Source: Chromobotia macracanthus
Lineage: Eukaryota; Chordata; Actinopteri; Cypriniformes; Botiidae
Length of the DNA: 64,000 nucleotides
NCBI GenBank assembly: GCA_036877525.1
Contig: JAZGTH010000001.1
Location: 4,908,001-4,972,000 of the forward strand
Reading direction: 5' to 3'
The translations under genes were made by a program, and so were the position numbers. How positions within the stretch are numbered: the first letter of the stretch is position 1; each line of letters opens with the position of its first letter. This document shows, piece after piece, positions 48,729 through 60,651 of the stretch. The notes below the pieces were generated by a model. The model was given only the letters and a program-made list of their open reading frames with translations, did no database searches and was not told the DNA's origin.

Positions 48729-49710
48729 TTCTAAACCTCAACCTATATTTTGCAAATAGTATATAAGAAGCAAACATGCTAAACTATATAACAGTGGCTT
48801 TGCTCACAATGTTGATGTTATACAGTGTGTGCTTTACCTAATGCTTGTCTACAAATGAATGTCCACGAGGTGGAGCATAAGCATGGCTCTTCAGTGCTGC
48901 AAATGTGTGATGGACCTGTACTACCTAGGGTTTAAATGACTGTCTAATTGTGATGCGGTATCTCTACCTATTTAAAGCAGGATGGGTTATGTAAAGCTTT
49001 AAAATAATTGTTGTGTGAAAAGTCAGTGTGAAAATACAATTCATTTTTTTTGTTCTATTGCATAATTCTCTGTCTGTGTCTTTTTTCCCTTTTAAACCCT
49101 ATATGTGGGCGTAAAATGGAGAAACAGTGTTATGGGTCTTTGCTTTAATCTGTTTTCATTGTCAGGTTGTGTCAATATTTTATAATCATGAGATACATTC
49201 TTTTCTATTGAGCAAATTCCAAAAATACACTCTGAACTTCTTGATAAAAATAGGAATCTGAAAGAGACTGTCTAACCCACATACACACTCATACAATATG
49301 TGGACAAATGTTTTATAAGCTCATCTGGTTGGTGAAACCAGCCATCAGTTCTTGCACATCGCATCAGGATTGGCAGATGGCGGAGGCTTATCCCGGTTTA
49401 CAGGTCTGTACCTTTAGGTTTTTTTGCCCGGCTACACATTACAAGTCCTGCCCATTGCTCCCGCTGTCTGAGGCTGCGCATGCAGAAGGAGTGGCGGTGT
49501 GACTGAAGCAAGCTTGGCTTATTAAATAGGCACGGTAACCTGTTCAATTCAACAGCTGTTTTCCCCCACTGTATACCCAGTGGTCAAGCCAAAGATAAAT
49601 GGACGTGGACCTGTGACTCTTAAGTCGCACCTCCCCGAGGCAGTTAACGGGACGAAAGGCGAGACAGCGCATTCCGAAGGGCCGGTGGGTGTTGGTCGTC
49701 AGCGGAAAAG
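48729..49710. other. Intergenic region and cdk5r2 promoter side
   Basis: No exon is recognised between the second MITE and cdk5r2. From about 49,370 the sequence becomes GC-richer and probably holds the cdk5r2 promoter and leader, without a clear TATA box. Confidence 0.5.
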
Positions 49711-50646
49711 ATGGGCACGGTGCTCTCTATTTCCCCCACATCCAGAAAAGGTGGGATTCTGGATGAGAAGACGGATGGGGGGCATGGGGCTAGCGGCAAG
49801 ACGGAGAAGACCCTAAAGCGCCATTCGGTGCTTATATCGGCTCTGACGTGGAAGCGGTTAGTCGCTGCCTCGGCCAAGAAAAAGAGTGCCAAGAAAGTGA
49901 ACCCGAACCCGCCCGCGTCTCAGATCAGTAACCCCGTGGACCAGCTGAACACCGAAAATCTCAAGAAGTCTCAGTCGGGCTCCGAGCGCAAGACAAAGCA
50001 TGGACCACTCGCCGTACCGGTCCCTACCGTACCGGATAAAAGCCTTCGCCCCAATCAAACCCAAAACGCGCCCCAGAACGGAAAGCAGCTCCTCTCGGTG
50101 CAAAAGCAACCTAGCAATCGTTCTGTCATATCCCCTAGACGGGTCATCGTCCAAGCCTCAACCGGAGAGCTTCTTCGCTGCCTCAGTGAGTTTATGTGCA
50201 GGAGGTGCTACAAACTTAAAGAGCTGAGCCCGAATGAGATCATCCTGTGGTTTCGAAACGTTGACCGGTCACTGCTCATCCAGGGCTGGCAAGACCAGGG
50301 TTTTATCACTCCTGCCAACTTGGTGTTCGTGTACCTGCTCTGCAGGGAAGCGGTGACCGAGGATATTTCCAGCGAGTATGAGCTGCAGGCCACCTTTCTC
50401 ACCTGCCTGTACTTGGCTTATTCTTACATGGGCAACGAGATCTCATATCCTCTCAAGCCCTTCCTGGTGGAGACCAACAAGGAGGTGTTCTGGGAGCGCT
50501 CCCTGCGTATTATTGACAAAATGAGTGCCAAAATGCTGCAGATCAACTCCGACCCGCATTTCTTCACCGAGGTTTTCCAAGACCTCAAAAACGAGGGCGG
50601 CTCGAATGACACGAACGGAAGATGGAATAATAATCTGGACCGCTAA
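49711..50646 (+). CDS. cdk5r2: CDK5 activator 2 (p39), intronless
   Basis: This is the neuronal regulatory subunit that binds and activates cyclin-dependent kinase 5. It is a single exon of 311 residues, as expected for this intronless family (human p39 is 367). MGTVLS at the start gives Gly-2 for N-myristoylation and membrane targeting. A basic segment LISALTWKRLVAASAKKKSA at 41-60 is conserved in p39. The cyclin-box-like CDK5-binding domain covers about 142-296 (RRVIVQASTGELLRCL, RRCYKLKELSP, GWQDQGFITPANLVFVYLL, LYLAYSYMGNEISYPLKPFL, DPHFFTEVFQDLKNE). The p39-type tail NNNLDR closes the protein. The middle linker (about 62-140) lacks the long Pro/Gly/Ala tracts of mammalian p39, accounting for most of the length difference. 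p39 rather than p35 is favoured by MGTVLSISP and AVPVPTVP. Confidence 0.96.
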   Translation: MGTVLSISPTSRKGGILDEKTDGGHGASGKTEKTLKRHSVLISALTWKRLVAASAKKKSAKKVNPNPPASQISNPVDQLNTENLKKSQSGSERKTKHGPLAVPVPTVPDKSLRPNQTQNAPQNGKQLLSVQKQPSNRSVISPRRVIVQASTGELLRCLSEFMCRRCYKLKELSPNEIILWFRNVDRSLLIQGWQDQGFITPANLVFVYLLCREAVTEDISSEYELQATFLTCLYLAYSYMGNEISYPLKPFLVETNKEVFWERSLRIIDKMSAKMLQINSDPHFFTEVFQDLKNEGGSNDTNGRWNNNLDR

Positions 50647-52254
50647 ACTGGGTTTATTTTCAAAGGGAGAGAGAGAAGCTCTCTGATATCTCTCCATGCC
50701 CTTCCCCAAAGGGCGAAATGAATGTAAGGCCCGACGGGTGATGGTGTACAGAGTGTTGCACTCTTTTGCTGGTTTATGGAAACGGACAGGGGGGTTTCGC
50801 CTCACCTCCATGAGAGGGGGTTAACGATATTACATGTGTATAGTACAACCTTCATGACGCAGTGAATGTCACGAACGCGATCTGGGGTTTCTTCATAGTT
50901 TACTTAATGCATGCTTAAATTATTCTACTCGTATCATCGTTGTGGTTTTGGAAGAAAAAAAATAACGTGGTGCCCGGCTACAGTGAGAGATGTAAACTTT
51001 TAGCTTGTGCGTTAGTGTTCGGGTCCTTATTTTTCTATCAGCTTCAGAAACGATGTTGTCACCGACGCTGCGCTGTCCAGGGTGCTGGCCTGCAACAGAC
51101 ACTTTCCTCTCGTCTCCTGTGGCACCCGATGCTATCTGAACGTTGAATGTACTGTTTTACAACCAATCTCTACCGTCATATGTGCCAATTGTCATAGTAT
51201 AAAACGTAATGTTTTATATTGTATATTTGAAAATATATGAATAATACAAATACTCAGACTCTTTGCCACTTCTTCATTGGTTTAGTGTTATAATCGGGTC
51301 GTGTCCGAAGAGATTGATTTATTTCATAAAGGTTTTGCCATTGCCATTGTTCTGATCAAGAAAACCAGGCGGAGAAGCAGCGCTGAAACACGGATCCAGT
51401 ACACGGATTGATGTTAACATAATCTGTCCTATGTGCCCCAAAATAAGTAGATACTTTCGTAATAATCAAAGGCGTGACTGGGTTCAGAATATGCAGGCCT
51501 ATTTATACAAAGACAAGTAACGCCTCCGGCCTGATTTGTTCGTGATTTGGTCGCTAGCCGTGGTGCTGAACCTCCAGTTTCTGCATTATTTTCCAAACGT
51601 ATGTACCTATGGAAACTATCAAGTAAGTCCATCTCTGTGAAGTAAATGAAGAGCCTTGAACCTTGTCTTTTGACTGACAAATCACGGCACATGTCTCACA
51701 CACACCACGTTTCAAAGCTTACCATGAATTAAAAATCAATACAGTCTTCTGCTTCAAAATAAGGCTGTCGCATACGGAGCACCTAACTTATATATGTGTT
51801 TGATCCACAAATAATTCGCTTTTATGATTCGGAACAGAATAAATATAAAGAGATATTTTAATATCGCCAGTAAGGCTGATAAGACGGTCCGTCAAAACCA
51901 ATAAACACTAGCATATTCTTGTAATGATAGGCGCTTGATCGGAGACATCACCGGACTGACATTGCTCATGGGACAATGTCACTGTACTCTTGCTCCGATC
52001 GGTACAGGTGGTCCTCCAGAGGCACGTTTTGGCAGTGTGAAAATGTCCTCGGGGGGACGTGAATCATTGAGAGAGTAAGAAGCAGCTGCTCGAAAACGAG
52101 AGAAGCCCCAGAATTTGTGAATAAAACACGTGGGTCGGCAGTTCGAACATTTGATTGGCTGGATTTTGGTGCAGTCTGATAGAAGAGTCATTGTGACGGA
52201 AGGCTGCAGAACCCGCAGCCGGGCCATAGGAATTCTGCAGGCGCATGCCGCTCC

Positions 52255-52268
52255 GTCTCTATGGCAAC
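52255..52268 (+). promoter_or_regulatory. X-box (RFX) motif, full consensus match
   Basis: GTCTCTATGGCAAC matches the RFX X-box consensus GTHNYYATRRNAAC at every position. It lies in a CpG-richer non-repetitive segment. RFX binding is inference. Confidence 0.4.
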
Positions 52269-52682
52269 GCCATATTAGTAAATGGGTAAGATCTAAATCG
52301 AGCTTATAGGCAGATGCGGGGATGTGTGTGACCGCTGTCCCTAATAGTAATTAGGACGCCCAGAGTTGAAATATACATTCGTGTGTGTAAATGTATATCA
52401 TTACATTTCGTAACTAAAGTGCCCTGTTCATTTCTGCATAAACCAATGTAAACAATCAATGTTTTTGACCGTGATGCAGAAGTTGCATGACGTGCTTGTT
52501 AATGGAATACGGTCGTTTCGCCTTTATTCAGAATGCATCACAAATCATCAATTAGGAACCACTATTTGTGAATGAACATTTCATTTGATGCTCAGTGTTG
52601 TTAAGTAACCCGTTTATGTAAGTGTATGCTGTTGTCTGCTGGAGCTGGAGCAACCGCAGGCGGATGCGGCCGTAGAAATGCG

Positions 52683-52696
52683 GTTGCCGTGGAAAC
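52683..52696 (+). promoter_or_regulatory. X-box-like motif, one mismatch
   Basis: GTTGCCGTGGAAAC matches the X-box consensus except for G in place of the central A. It is nearly palindromic and 415 bases from the full-consensus site. Confidence 0.35.
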
Positions 52697-53161
52697 GCCA
52701 GCGGCAAAAAGCGAGACCAAGGACCATAGATACATAAAGGACGAAGCCGAAAATTAATAATTTACGCTGTTTCATCTATTTTTACCAGAGATGACTGTCC
52801 AGTGTTAGGTAGGATCAGTCATTCTCAGGAGAACTCCTTGTTTCTTGCTTCAATCATTTATTTATTTGCACAAATATATGTTAACCATATAAAAGCAACA
52901 AATCTGTAAGTGTATTATTAGGCTGTATTATAAGTGTGCAGTGCTGTTTTTGGCAGAAAACCATTAGACAATTTATCAAGCTAAGAGGGAAAAAATCAAC
53001 ATCAGCATTTATAAATCTTTAACTAAAATCACATTAAATAATTTAAATAATAAATTCAACAGTGATGCTTTTACTCCATAGAGATTTGAACAAAACAGCA
53101 TTCATTTTTATTTTAAAAACACTTTTAGAGTTAAATTAACATGAACATTATTCTGCATATG

Positions 53162-53175
53162 TTTTCCATGGCAAC
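53162..53175 (+). promoter_or_regulatory. X-box-like motif, one mismatch
   Basis: TTTTCCATGGCAAC matches the X-box consensus GTHNYYATRRNAAC except at the first base (T for G). The right half ATGGCAAC is intact. Confidence 0.3.
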
Positions 53176-54604
53176 AAGCTTCTTATTCACTGTTTGAGTA
53201 ATTGTGTTGTCTAATATCTGACTGAGGTTTTCAGGCAAGGGGGCTTATGTCTATTTTCTGTACTGCAAGCTATAACGATGTGAGCTAATCTTGGTTACAA
53301 GATTATTTCATGCTCTCTGCGCATGCAGCTAGCCCCTCTGAAACACTCAACTAAGTGCAGAGGACATTGTCCAAGGCTATGTGTGAAAATAACATATGGA
53401 CCAATACATACACATTTTTTTTAAAAATGAATGGAACTGAATATACCACAGTCAGATGGTAGTGAATAATAGAATTATTCTGATTATTTTGCTTAAACTT
53501 TAAACACATTAAAACACATTAAAAATGTATGGAATATACAGTATGAATAGATCTGAACTTTGCCGAGCCAAGTCAAATGAAGAAGAGTTCAGCTAATCAG
53601 AGATCTGTTGCCCTCTTCTGTAGGACTGAGATTTATTTATCTCTTAAGCCCTTATAAATAAGCTATTGTTACAGCACAAGTGTCCATGCAAAATAAACAT
53701 TTAGTTAATGATGATATTTTTCTTTGCAACTGTAATTTTCTCTTCACATATCATTTATGAAACTTTGCCAAAGACTTACAACAAAAACAACACACCCACA
53801 CAATGGTTAGATAATTTGACAGAGGGGGCGTCATCAATGCAGCTTTGATGATTTCATACAAATAAGGAAAAACAGATTATCAAGAGATATCATTAAAGAT
53901 CAGCGGAGGTGTAGTGATATTGATCATATTAGTGAAGATAGAAATAATCTGATCCACTGTATATCACCTGGTACAGGTGACCCTGACAACTGTTCATTGA
54001 TTAACCTTGCACCACATACATGGGAATTTGTCCATTTTGCCTAATGGAAAAAAGTGACTATATCCACGTCTTTTCACTCCCCCTTATGGCCTTCCAGAAC
54101 CAAGCAGAACATTCCTGAATCCTCGCTGTGAAGAGACTCGATGGGGATTAGAGACTGTTCCACCCACCTGGCACCATTATGAATAAAGTCTCAGAGCTGA
54201 GAGATATGATTATATAAGCCCGGAATACAAGCTCACTCAGCATCTTCAGGATTCAGCTTGCATGTAAAGGGCAAGTCAGGGCAGGGCAGGGCAATGTGTT
54301 GCGTATGTTTTCATTGGGGAAGATCTTATCACATAAGGTTTGGTAAGGTTACAAAACAAAACAAGTTTTTTTGAGTAGAAGCGGCACTAAGAAATTTGGA
54401 GACCTGCAAAAAGCAATTTGAAACACTAAGCATTTTTAGAAGAAATGTAAAGCAGGTGTTAAATAATACTAAAATAAGTGAATGGATACATTACAATCCT
54501 TCAGTAAAAACACCAAAAGCTTAAATGGCAAACTTACACAATCTCAACAGGTAATGATGCGGGGTCATCAATGCCTCTGCCTCCTAGAACACCATTGCCT
54601 GAGT

Positions 54605-54618
54605 GTTGCCATGGCAGC
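54605..54618 (+). promoter_or_regulatory. X-box-like motif, one mismatch
   Basis: GTTGCCATGGCAGC is an almost perfect palindrome and matches the X-box consensus except for G in place of A at the next-to-last base. Confidence 0.35.
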
Positions 54619-55605
54619 CAGCAGTGGAAGTAACAGCAGAGTGAGAAAAAGGGAGAGATTGACAGCAGGGAAGGAACAGGAAGAAGGGGGAACGTCTGGT
54701 ATTGTTCAAAACACGAGAACAAGTGAAGAACTGAAGAACATGGGACAATCTGAACTGAGAACATGAATGGGGACAGTTTAATGATGGCTGCATAACAGAG
54801 AGAAAACATTTATCTGTGTGTGTGTGTTTTAGTGTGTGTTAGTGCCTGGGGTGGTGGGTGGTAGGCATGACAGGGTAGGTGGTGAGTGATGTGTGTTGTT
54901 TACACTTGATCAAACTCTCTTAATGAAGGGGCTTGTGTAATCACTGGTATATGTTTAGTATTACAACAGGTGCAGTGTCAGTTCTGTAAAGTACAAAAAC
55001 CTCTTTAAGCTAGACTATACGGCCACAAGTGTCTGTACGAACCCTTCTTATGATTGTGTTTGGTTAATACCTGTGAAAACAAATCTTAATGCTATGGGAC
55101 ATGCCATGACGTTTTAAAGAATTTTGTTCTTCCATCTTTGTTGCAACAATTTGGGCAGGGTCACTCTGTTCCAAACTGACAGTGCACCACATGGGTCAAG
55201 AAATGATCTAGTAAGTCTGGCAAAAAAAGAACTTGACAGACTTGAACCCCATTATGCAGAACTCCTGAAGATCCAGGTGCAGAACCAAGGCGCCATCGCG
55301 TGGCCATCGTTCGCCACACGCAAGCCTTTAATTAAACGTTTAAATCTTAGTTTTAAAAAACTTGCATGCAGATGTATAATCAAATGCTATTAGTATTGGT
55401 TATTTAATTATTTTAACCCAGATAGGAAATATTTCTGTTTTTCGTTCTAGTTCTATTTTAATTTGTCCTAGTTTTAAAGGAGTGTAAAAACAAATAAAAG
55501 TTGGCATAAAATTGTAATATGTTTTACACAAATATATAATTATATATATATATATTAATACAAACGTTATATAGAATTGTCACAGGGTAGTTTCTTTCAA
55601 ATCAA

Positions 55606-55617
55606 CCAGCAGAGGGC
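55606..55617 (+). promoter_or_regulatory. CTCF-type core motif
   Basis: CCAGCAGAGGGC, continuing as GCT, fits the CTCF core CCASYAGRKGGC at all twelve positions. It lies between cdk5r2 and cryba2. Confidence 0.4.
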
Positions 55618-56464
55618 GCTCTATACTGTATAGTTAGACCTTTCGTGCTGGTTAACATCTAACTGATTGTGTTTGTGTGTCGAAGCCAGTGCAGCTTTAG
55701 CCAAAAGTATAGGTTTATTTCCATATATTCATATATCCATTTGTTCTTAATTTTCATGTATAACAATTTATTGGGCATTTTTGTTAAGTTTACAAATGGA
55801 TGAACAGCATAAATGCTCATTTTAGTACTACAGTGATGCCAACGTATTACAATCAGGTTTTCACGACTTTCCCGTTTCAAAAGTGTTTTAAAAAAGGTCC
55901 ACTGACAGCTCCCTGTTAAATTACTAGTAGTCTACTCAACATCAAAGCTCAATACATGAATATAAAACTAAAAGTGAATTCTCTGTCTGATCATGTGGCA
56001 AACTCTTCGTTTATGCCAAACATGCTGTATCATCATGATTAACATTTTACCCACCGAAACAAAACTGGATTTACAAAAGCAAACGATAGAAACACCAACA
56101 ACCATCATGTCGTGCTTTTGTTTATTGAAAATAAAATACAATCCGACAAGAACAATATACATTCTATGCCTGACATAAGAAATAAAGCTAATAACTGATC
56201 TAATGATGTCTACTCTCAGAAATCTGTTAACAATAAATAAAATCTTTATAAGTAGTACGTCGGCTCAATCTTTAGTTGTTATAAAATAATAAAACTCCAG
56301 TTAAGGTATATGTACGTTCAATTTATTGGGAGAAACTTTGGGAAATCAGAGGAATGGCGACAAAAACACTCTTTTCGGGAGTTTTATTATTAAAGCGTTT
56401 ATTGCCTACATATCATTCTGTCTCTTGATACACAGTAGCCAATAGGAGAAGGGTGGGGGCGGGC

Positions 56465-57995
56465 TTAGTGTTGGATTCGTCGGATTGATTGGATCTGATT
56501 GCTGTGGGCTTGGGTGCCAAACTCATTATAGTTCCTGTATTCTCCCTGACGTCTGTCTCTCTCAAAGATATACTGGTATCCACGGTAACCTGGAAACTGG
56601 TAGCCCACCCAGCTGCCAGGGGTGCAAAGGTGAGATGAAGAAGCCATTATTATTATTGAGATAAAGCTGTGCAGGTGGCAGTCATACAGACATGAATAAC
56701 TTATACTGAAGACTATTGAGGAAGACTTACGCTCCAGAGTTGACTTTGATGGAAGGGACTTCCTTACTGCACCAGCCCATGGCTTGAAGAGAGGGGTAGT
56801 CATCGCACACCTCAAACTTGCGTCCTATCATGTCCTGACACTCGTACAGGGTAATTTTACTGTCACTGTGGTTCTGATGGTGAACACAGGGGCAAAAATG
56901 ACAATGTTGTTTACTTAACATTGGCCACGTATACTGTAAACAGAACTCTGTGTTAAGGAAGAAATAATTTACTCTTTAGAGGGATAGATAGAGTGGTAGA
57001 CATTTCAGATTTAAGGTGGCGTGTTCATTTTATTTGCATGTTATAAAGAAGAAGCAGGTTAGCTGTAGGGCTTAATTGCTTTTTAATTACTCATTGTCAC
57101 TGGATACATTGTGAGCAATATTTGCACTGTAAAAAATGCTTTGTCAGGTAATCTAAAAATGTGTGCAGAAAATAAAGGTGGTAAAAATAGCCTAAAAAAT
57201 CAAAACTTGGAGGCAGCTCATAAAATCATTTTTTTTAAATATTTATTTATAGTATCTGATATTCTTGAAATTGACTTCTAGGCTTATTTTTACATATTAC
57301 AACAAATATATATGAATTAAAGTATATGAGTTATATGCATATGGATAACACGTGCCCTCATAAAGGTAAAAAATGCCCCTGAAAATCATGTCCAGGGGCA
57401 AATATATTAGATCAACTACAAATTGATCCTTAAGGTAACAATTGCACACAACCACTTTTGGTAAATTAAACTCAATTAAATGAGGCACTCGTGTGCATTT
57501 TACTCACAGCACATTTGATGGGTCTGAAGGAAAGCAGGTGCTCAGTGCGGTAGCTGCTGTTTCCACTCCAGGCCTGGTAACAGGGGTAGTCCCCCTTCTC
57601 CAGGATGAACTGTTGACCCTGATACTCTGGGTACTCATAACCCACCCAGCTGCAGAGACAAGTTTGAATAAGTGGTGATTTTATCTCCTACAAGAAATAT
57701 TTTCCAAGAAATAATATTCACAAAATCCAGGCATGCACTCAGCAGATCTCACTGAAATACATATTTATTTTTTGTTCAAACTTCAGCTTCAAACTACAAC
57801 ATATACCCTCTCACACACATACACAATCACTTACGGGCCGTTGTCCACCTTGATAGAGCGGATCTTTTGGAAATCCCTGTCCAGAATGTTCGGGCACTCC
57901 AGCATGAATTCACAGCGCTTGCCTTGGAAGTTCTCTTCTTCCCAAACTGTGATCCTCCATTGCCCTCTCTGATCCATCTGCTCTCGCTGATTCAT
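56465..57995 (-). CDS. cryba2: Beta-A2 crystallin, four coding exons
   Basis: This is a structural lens protein of the beta/gamma-crystallin fold (two domains, four Greek-key motifs). Coding exons in order: 57995-57835, 57649-57508, 56873-56731, 56612-56465. All are GT-AG and give 197 residues, the same length as human CRYBA2. Each exon carries one Greek key: ITVWEEENFQGKRCEF, WVGYEYPEYQGQQFILEKGD, KITLYECQDMIGRKFEV and WVGYQFPGYRGYQYIFERD. The connecting phrase LLSFRPIKCA and the end IQSIRRIQH are CRYBA2-like. The start MNQREQMDQRGQWR gives a short N-terminal arm. A probable non-coding first exon lies upstream at about 58,638-58,668 (donor CAT|GTGAGT), with a candidate acceptor GTCTGGTAG about 30 bases before the ATG. 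Polyadenylation signals AATAAA lie 62-82 bases past the stop. Confidence 0.95.
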
Positions 57996-58637
57996 GATGG
58001 TAGCCTGTCTTCCCTCTCCAGCTACCAGACAACATGAAGAGACACGGTTAACAATACAACAGCACCTGCCCTCACCTGACAGGTGTCAAGCTCCTCCATC
58101 AGCAACATTCCTGACCTAACCTATGACCTCAGACCATCGCTGTTAGTGAGATCTATTAACGTATGTTCTTGTGTTTCTAAAGTCACTTTAAAATACATAT
58201 ATTTTGTTGTTTTAGGTCCCTCAAGCTGCATCAGGTTAAGAGGAACTGTCTGATTTAGCATTTACACACTGAGGCCACTCAGCATTGCAATGATGGGATA
58301 TCAATAATTTAAGTTTGCAGGATAATATCGTGGATCTTGGATAATAGGGGCCCCATGAATCCAGAGATGGCTGAAAGCACTCCGTTCCATTCCCCCAATG
58401 AATTTAGCATTTAGCAACCTCACTGTCCATGGTACTCTGCCAGAAACGGGTGACATTCCAGTTCATGCAAAGGATCACAAGGCCTCTATTTCCCATAATG
58501 CAATTCTCTAGCTTTTTCTTAATGTCCAGTCAATGCAACTGATCATCAGATTGATCCATTCACACAGGTAATCCCCTTTTGACTTTCATGATGTTTCATA
58601 TGTTGAGATTGGTAGCATTATGGTGTCCCATACTCAC

Positions 58638-58756
58638 ATGCTGAGGTGGGAGAGATTTGGCGTAATCAACACTGGGGGTCGGTCCACAGCGGGTGTTTAT
58701 ATAGCTGCTGTTGCTGCAGTTACTGCAGAATGTGCATAGGGGCTGCCAGCTCAGCA
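58638..58756 (-). promoter_or_regulatory. cryba2: cryba2 promoter with TATA box, and non-coding first exon
   Basis: On the minus strand a TATATAAA box (58,703-58,696) is followed about 30 bases later by a short segment ending at a GTGAGT donor (58,637). This is typical of the untranslated first exon of beta-crystallins. A TCAGCA/TGCTGA half-site at 58,751-58,756, about 50 bases upstream of the TATA box, resembles the Maf response half-sites of lens promoters. The transcription start is inferred, not observed. Confidence 0.5.
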
Positions 58757-60506
58757 GCATGTGTCAAAAGAGAGGTAAAGTCCCGCTATTGTGTAAAGGG
58801 GCTTCAATTTTCTGACTCATCAAAAACAATGCCCATCCATACCTTCCAACACACACACATTTATATACAATGTGAATGTCCTCATAATGTCTCCCGGGAG
58901 CAGATTCACACAGACCTTTCCAGAAACAGTGAAACGATTTGTGATCAATTTTTAGAGAATTCTCAATCACTGATTTTCCAGCGTGAACAGCTGCTTGCTG
59001 ATTATTGTTCCCACTTTATCAGATGTGTGTGTCTAAGAGAGAAAAACTACCCCACAGGTAATGATATTTACCAAGCAATCAATCTTAGCTTAAAGGTATT
59101 TACAGCAACTGTCTGTATAAAATGTATCCAATCAACTCTATTATTCTGTTTTAATTCTGTTGTTTGTTGCATTAAAACATCCTAAATCAATATCCATGAT
59201 GCAGTATCCTCTCAGAGCTTCAGGAACATGATCATTGAGTATTGAGTCTAAACAAAAGAAATTGTTTTATGGCTGCCATCTTTTGTTGAAGTACAATCAC
59301 TTTATGGCTACAGATATTCACATATTTCCCTTAAAGATACACTACAGAATATTTATCTGAATTACAATAATTATCAGAAATGTTTTGTGTTATGCATCTG
59401 TTTTGGTTCTGCCCTGTATTTTTGTGCAGAATCTGATGATTTGAGGTATTCTCACAGTTGTTTTAAAGGAAGACATATTCAAAAATATGTAGTCTAAGCA
59501 AGTAATTACCATAGCAAATCAGTCTCAGGACCTTTTTCTTTGTTAATCAGACATGACAAGCAAAGGTGGAATAATGGAAGATTGAAATTTTAAGCCTCAT
59601 CAAACTAGGGCAAGGGCAAGAATGTTGTTTAGAACACAGATTTTATGTATTGCCTGATAATGCTATTCCTGTTTGTTTACAATGAAAATTAAGCAAGAAA
59701 TTCTACACAATGTATTTTAAGAAACAATTCATTGTCTTCAAAACATTGTCTTCAAACATTATGTATATAAACTTAATAAATTAGCTTGGTAGGCTCTTTT
59801 TCACAAACATTTTCACATTCACATTACAATATCTGTTACTTTTTAACATAGTTGCATTTATTTGTATATAAATTAATGGATTTGTTAGGTAAACAAGGGG
59901 AAATTTACTTAATAATTACTGGAATTTGGTGAAACAAAGAACTTGAGTGTAATATATTGTAAAAATGTAGTCATATTTGTATTTGTTTAAGAAATATAGT
60001 ACATATTTATAAAAATAAAATAAACAAGAGGTTCTTCAAAGCTTTATGGGTGTCAGTCTCTTTAAAAGCTGTGAAACAGGAGTTGGTGAGCTCAGTGAAG
60101 GCCGCGGGCTGATCACATCATACCCTGCATCACTACGACCTTCATTTCACAGTGAAATTAGTCTATTTACATCACAGGCCAGCCTACTTTTTCTGACACA
60201 CAGATAACAATTCAAAGTAGTTCAGTGAGTCAGCCAGAGCCCCGTGAAGCAGTTAAATACAGGAGACTACTCTGGTAAAATCAGTGGTAACTTTTTATTT
60301 CAAGATTACTACATAAAAGTATAGCATGTACACAAACACTCGTATTACCCTGAAAAGCTAACACAGCCTCACTATCTGGAGCTCAGTGTTCTGACAAGCA
60401 CCATCACCTGCTTCTCACTTCTTTAGCCATTCAGCCATCACATAGAACAAACAGGTACTGTTTACTCATCTGCCCCCACTCCTGCTGTCTGTGTGCTACA
60501 CCCTAT

Positions 60507-60510
<4 letters not shown>

Positions 60511-60545
<35 letters not shown>

Positions 60546-60567
60546 TGTGTGTGTGTGGGTGTGTGTG
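60511..60567. repeat. GT dinucleotide repeat
   Basis: About 28 GT units with two GGGT interruptions, read directly. A second pure GT tract follows at 60,625-60,651. Confidence 0.95.
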
Positions 60568-60624
60568 ATGAATGTTTATTAGTGTGTTTCACTCCATGTG
60601 TGTTGGTTTAGTATGCAAGTGTTG

Positions 60625-60651
60625 AGTGTGTGTGTGTGTGTGTGTGTGTGT
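60625..60651. repeat. GT dinucleotide repeat
   Basis: Thirteen to fourteen uninterrupted GT units, read directly. Confidence 0.95.

Larger units (their letters stand above)
50647..56464. other. Intergenic region between cdk5r2 and cryba2, no gene recognised
   Basis: In mammals FEV lies here, but I find no ETS-domain exon on either strand. The content is cdk5r2 3' sequence to about 51,260, a GC-richer non-repetitive segment at about 51,950-52,750 with X-box-like motifs, AT-rich sequence after that, a CTCF-type core at 55,606, and the cryba2 3' end (inverted AATAAA signals at 56,383-56,388 and 56,398-56,403). Confidence 0.6.

Noticed and set aside
47809..49710. A possible WNT10A copy between wnt6 and cdk5r2
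   Set aside because: Only 1.9 kb is available, largely MITE sequence, and no Cys-rich Wnt exon is present.
51979..52246. Minus-strand frames in the GC-rich segment near 52 kb as a gene
   Set aside because: They lack recognisable domains and consistent splice sites. The segment is better explained as regulatory or promoter-like DNA.
50647..56464. A possible FEV gene in the expected interval between cdk5r2 and cryba2
   Set aside because: No frame on either strand shows an ETS domain or FEV-like residues. Frames such as 54,482-54,766 and 55,124-55,393 have no family resemblance.
58646..59185. 179-codon open frame beginning near the cryba2 promoter
   Set aside because: It overlaps the antisense cryba2 TATA box and first exon, has no recognisable domain, and its composition resembles translated non-coding DNA.
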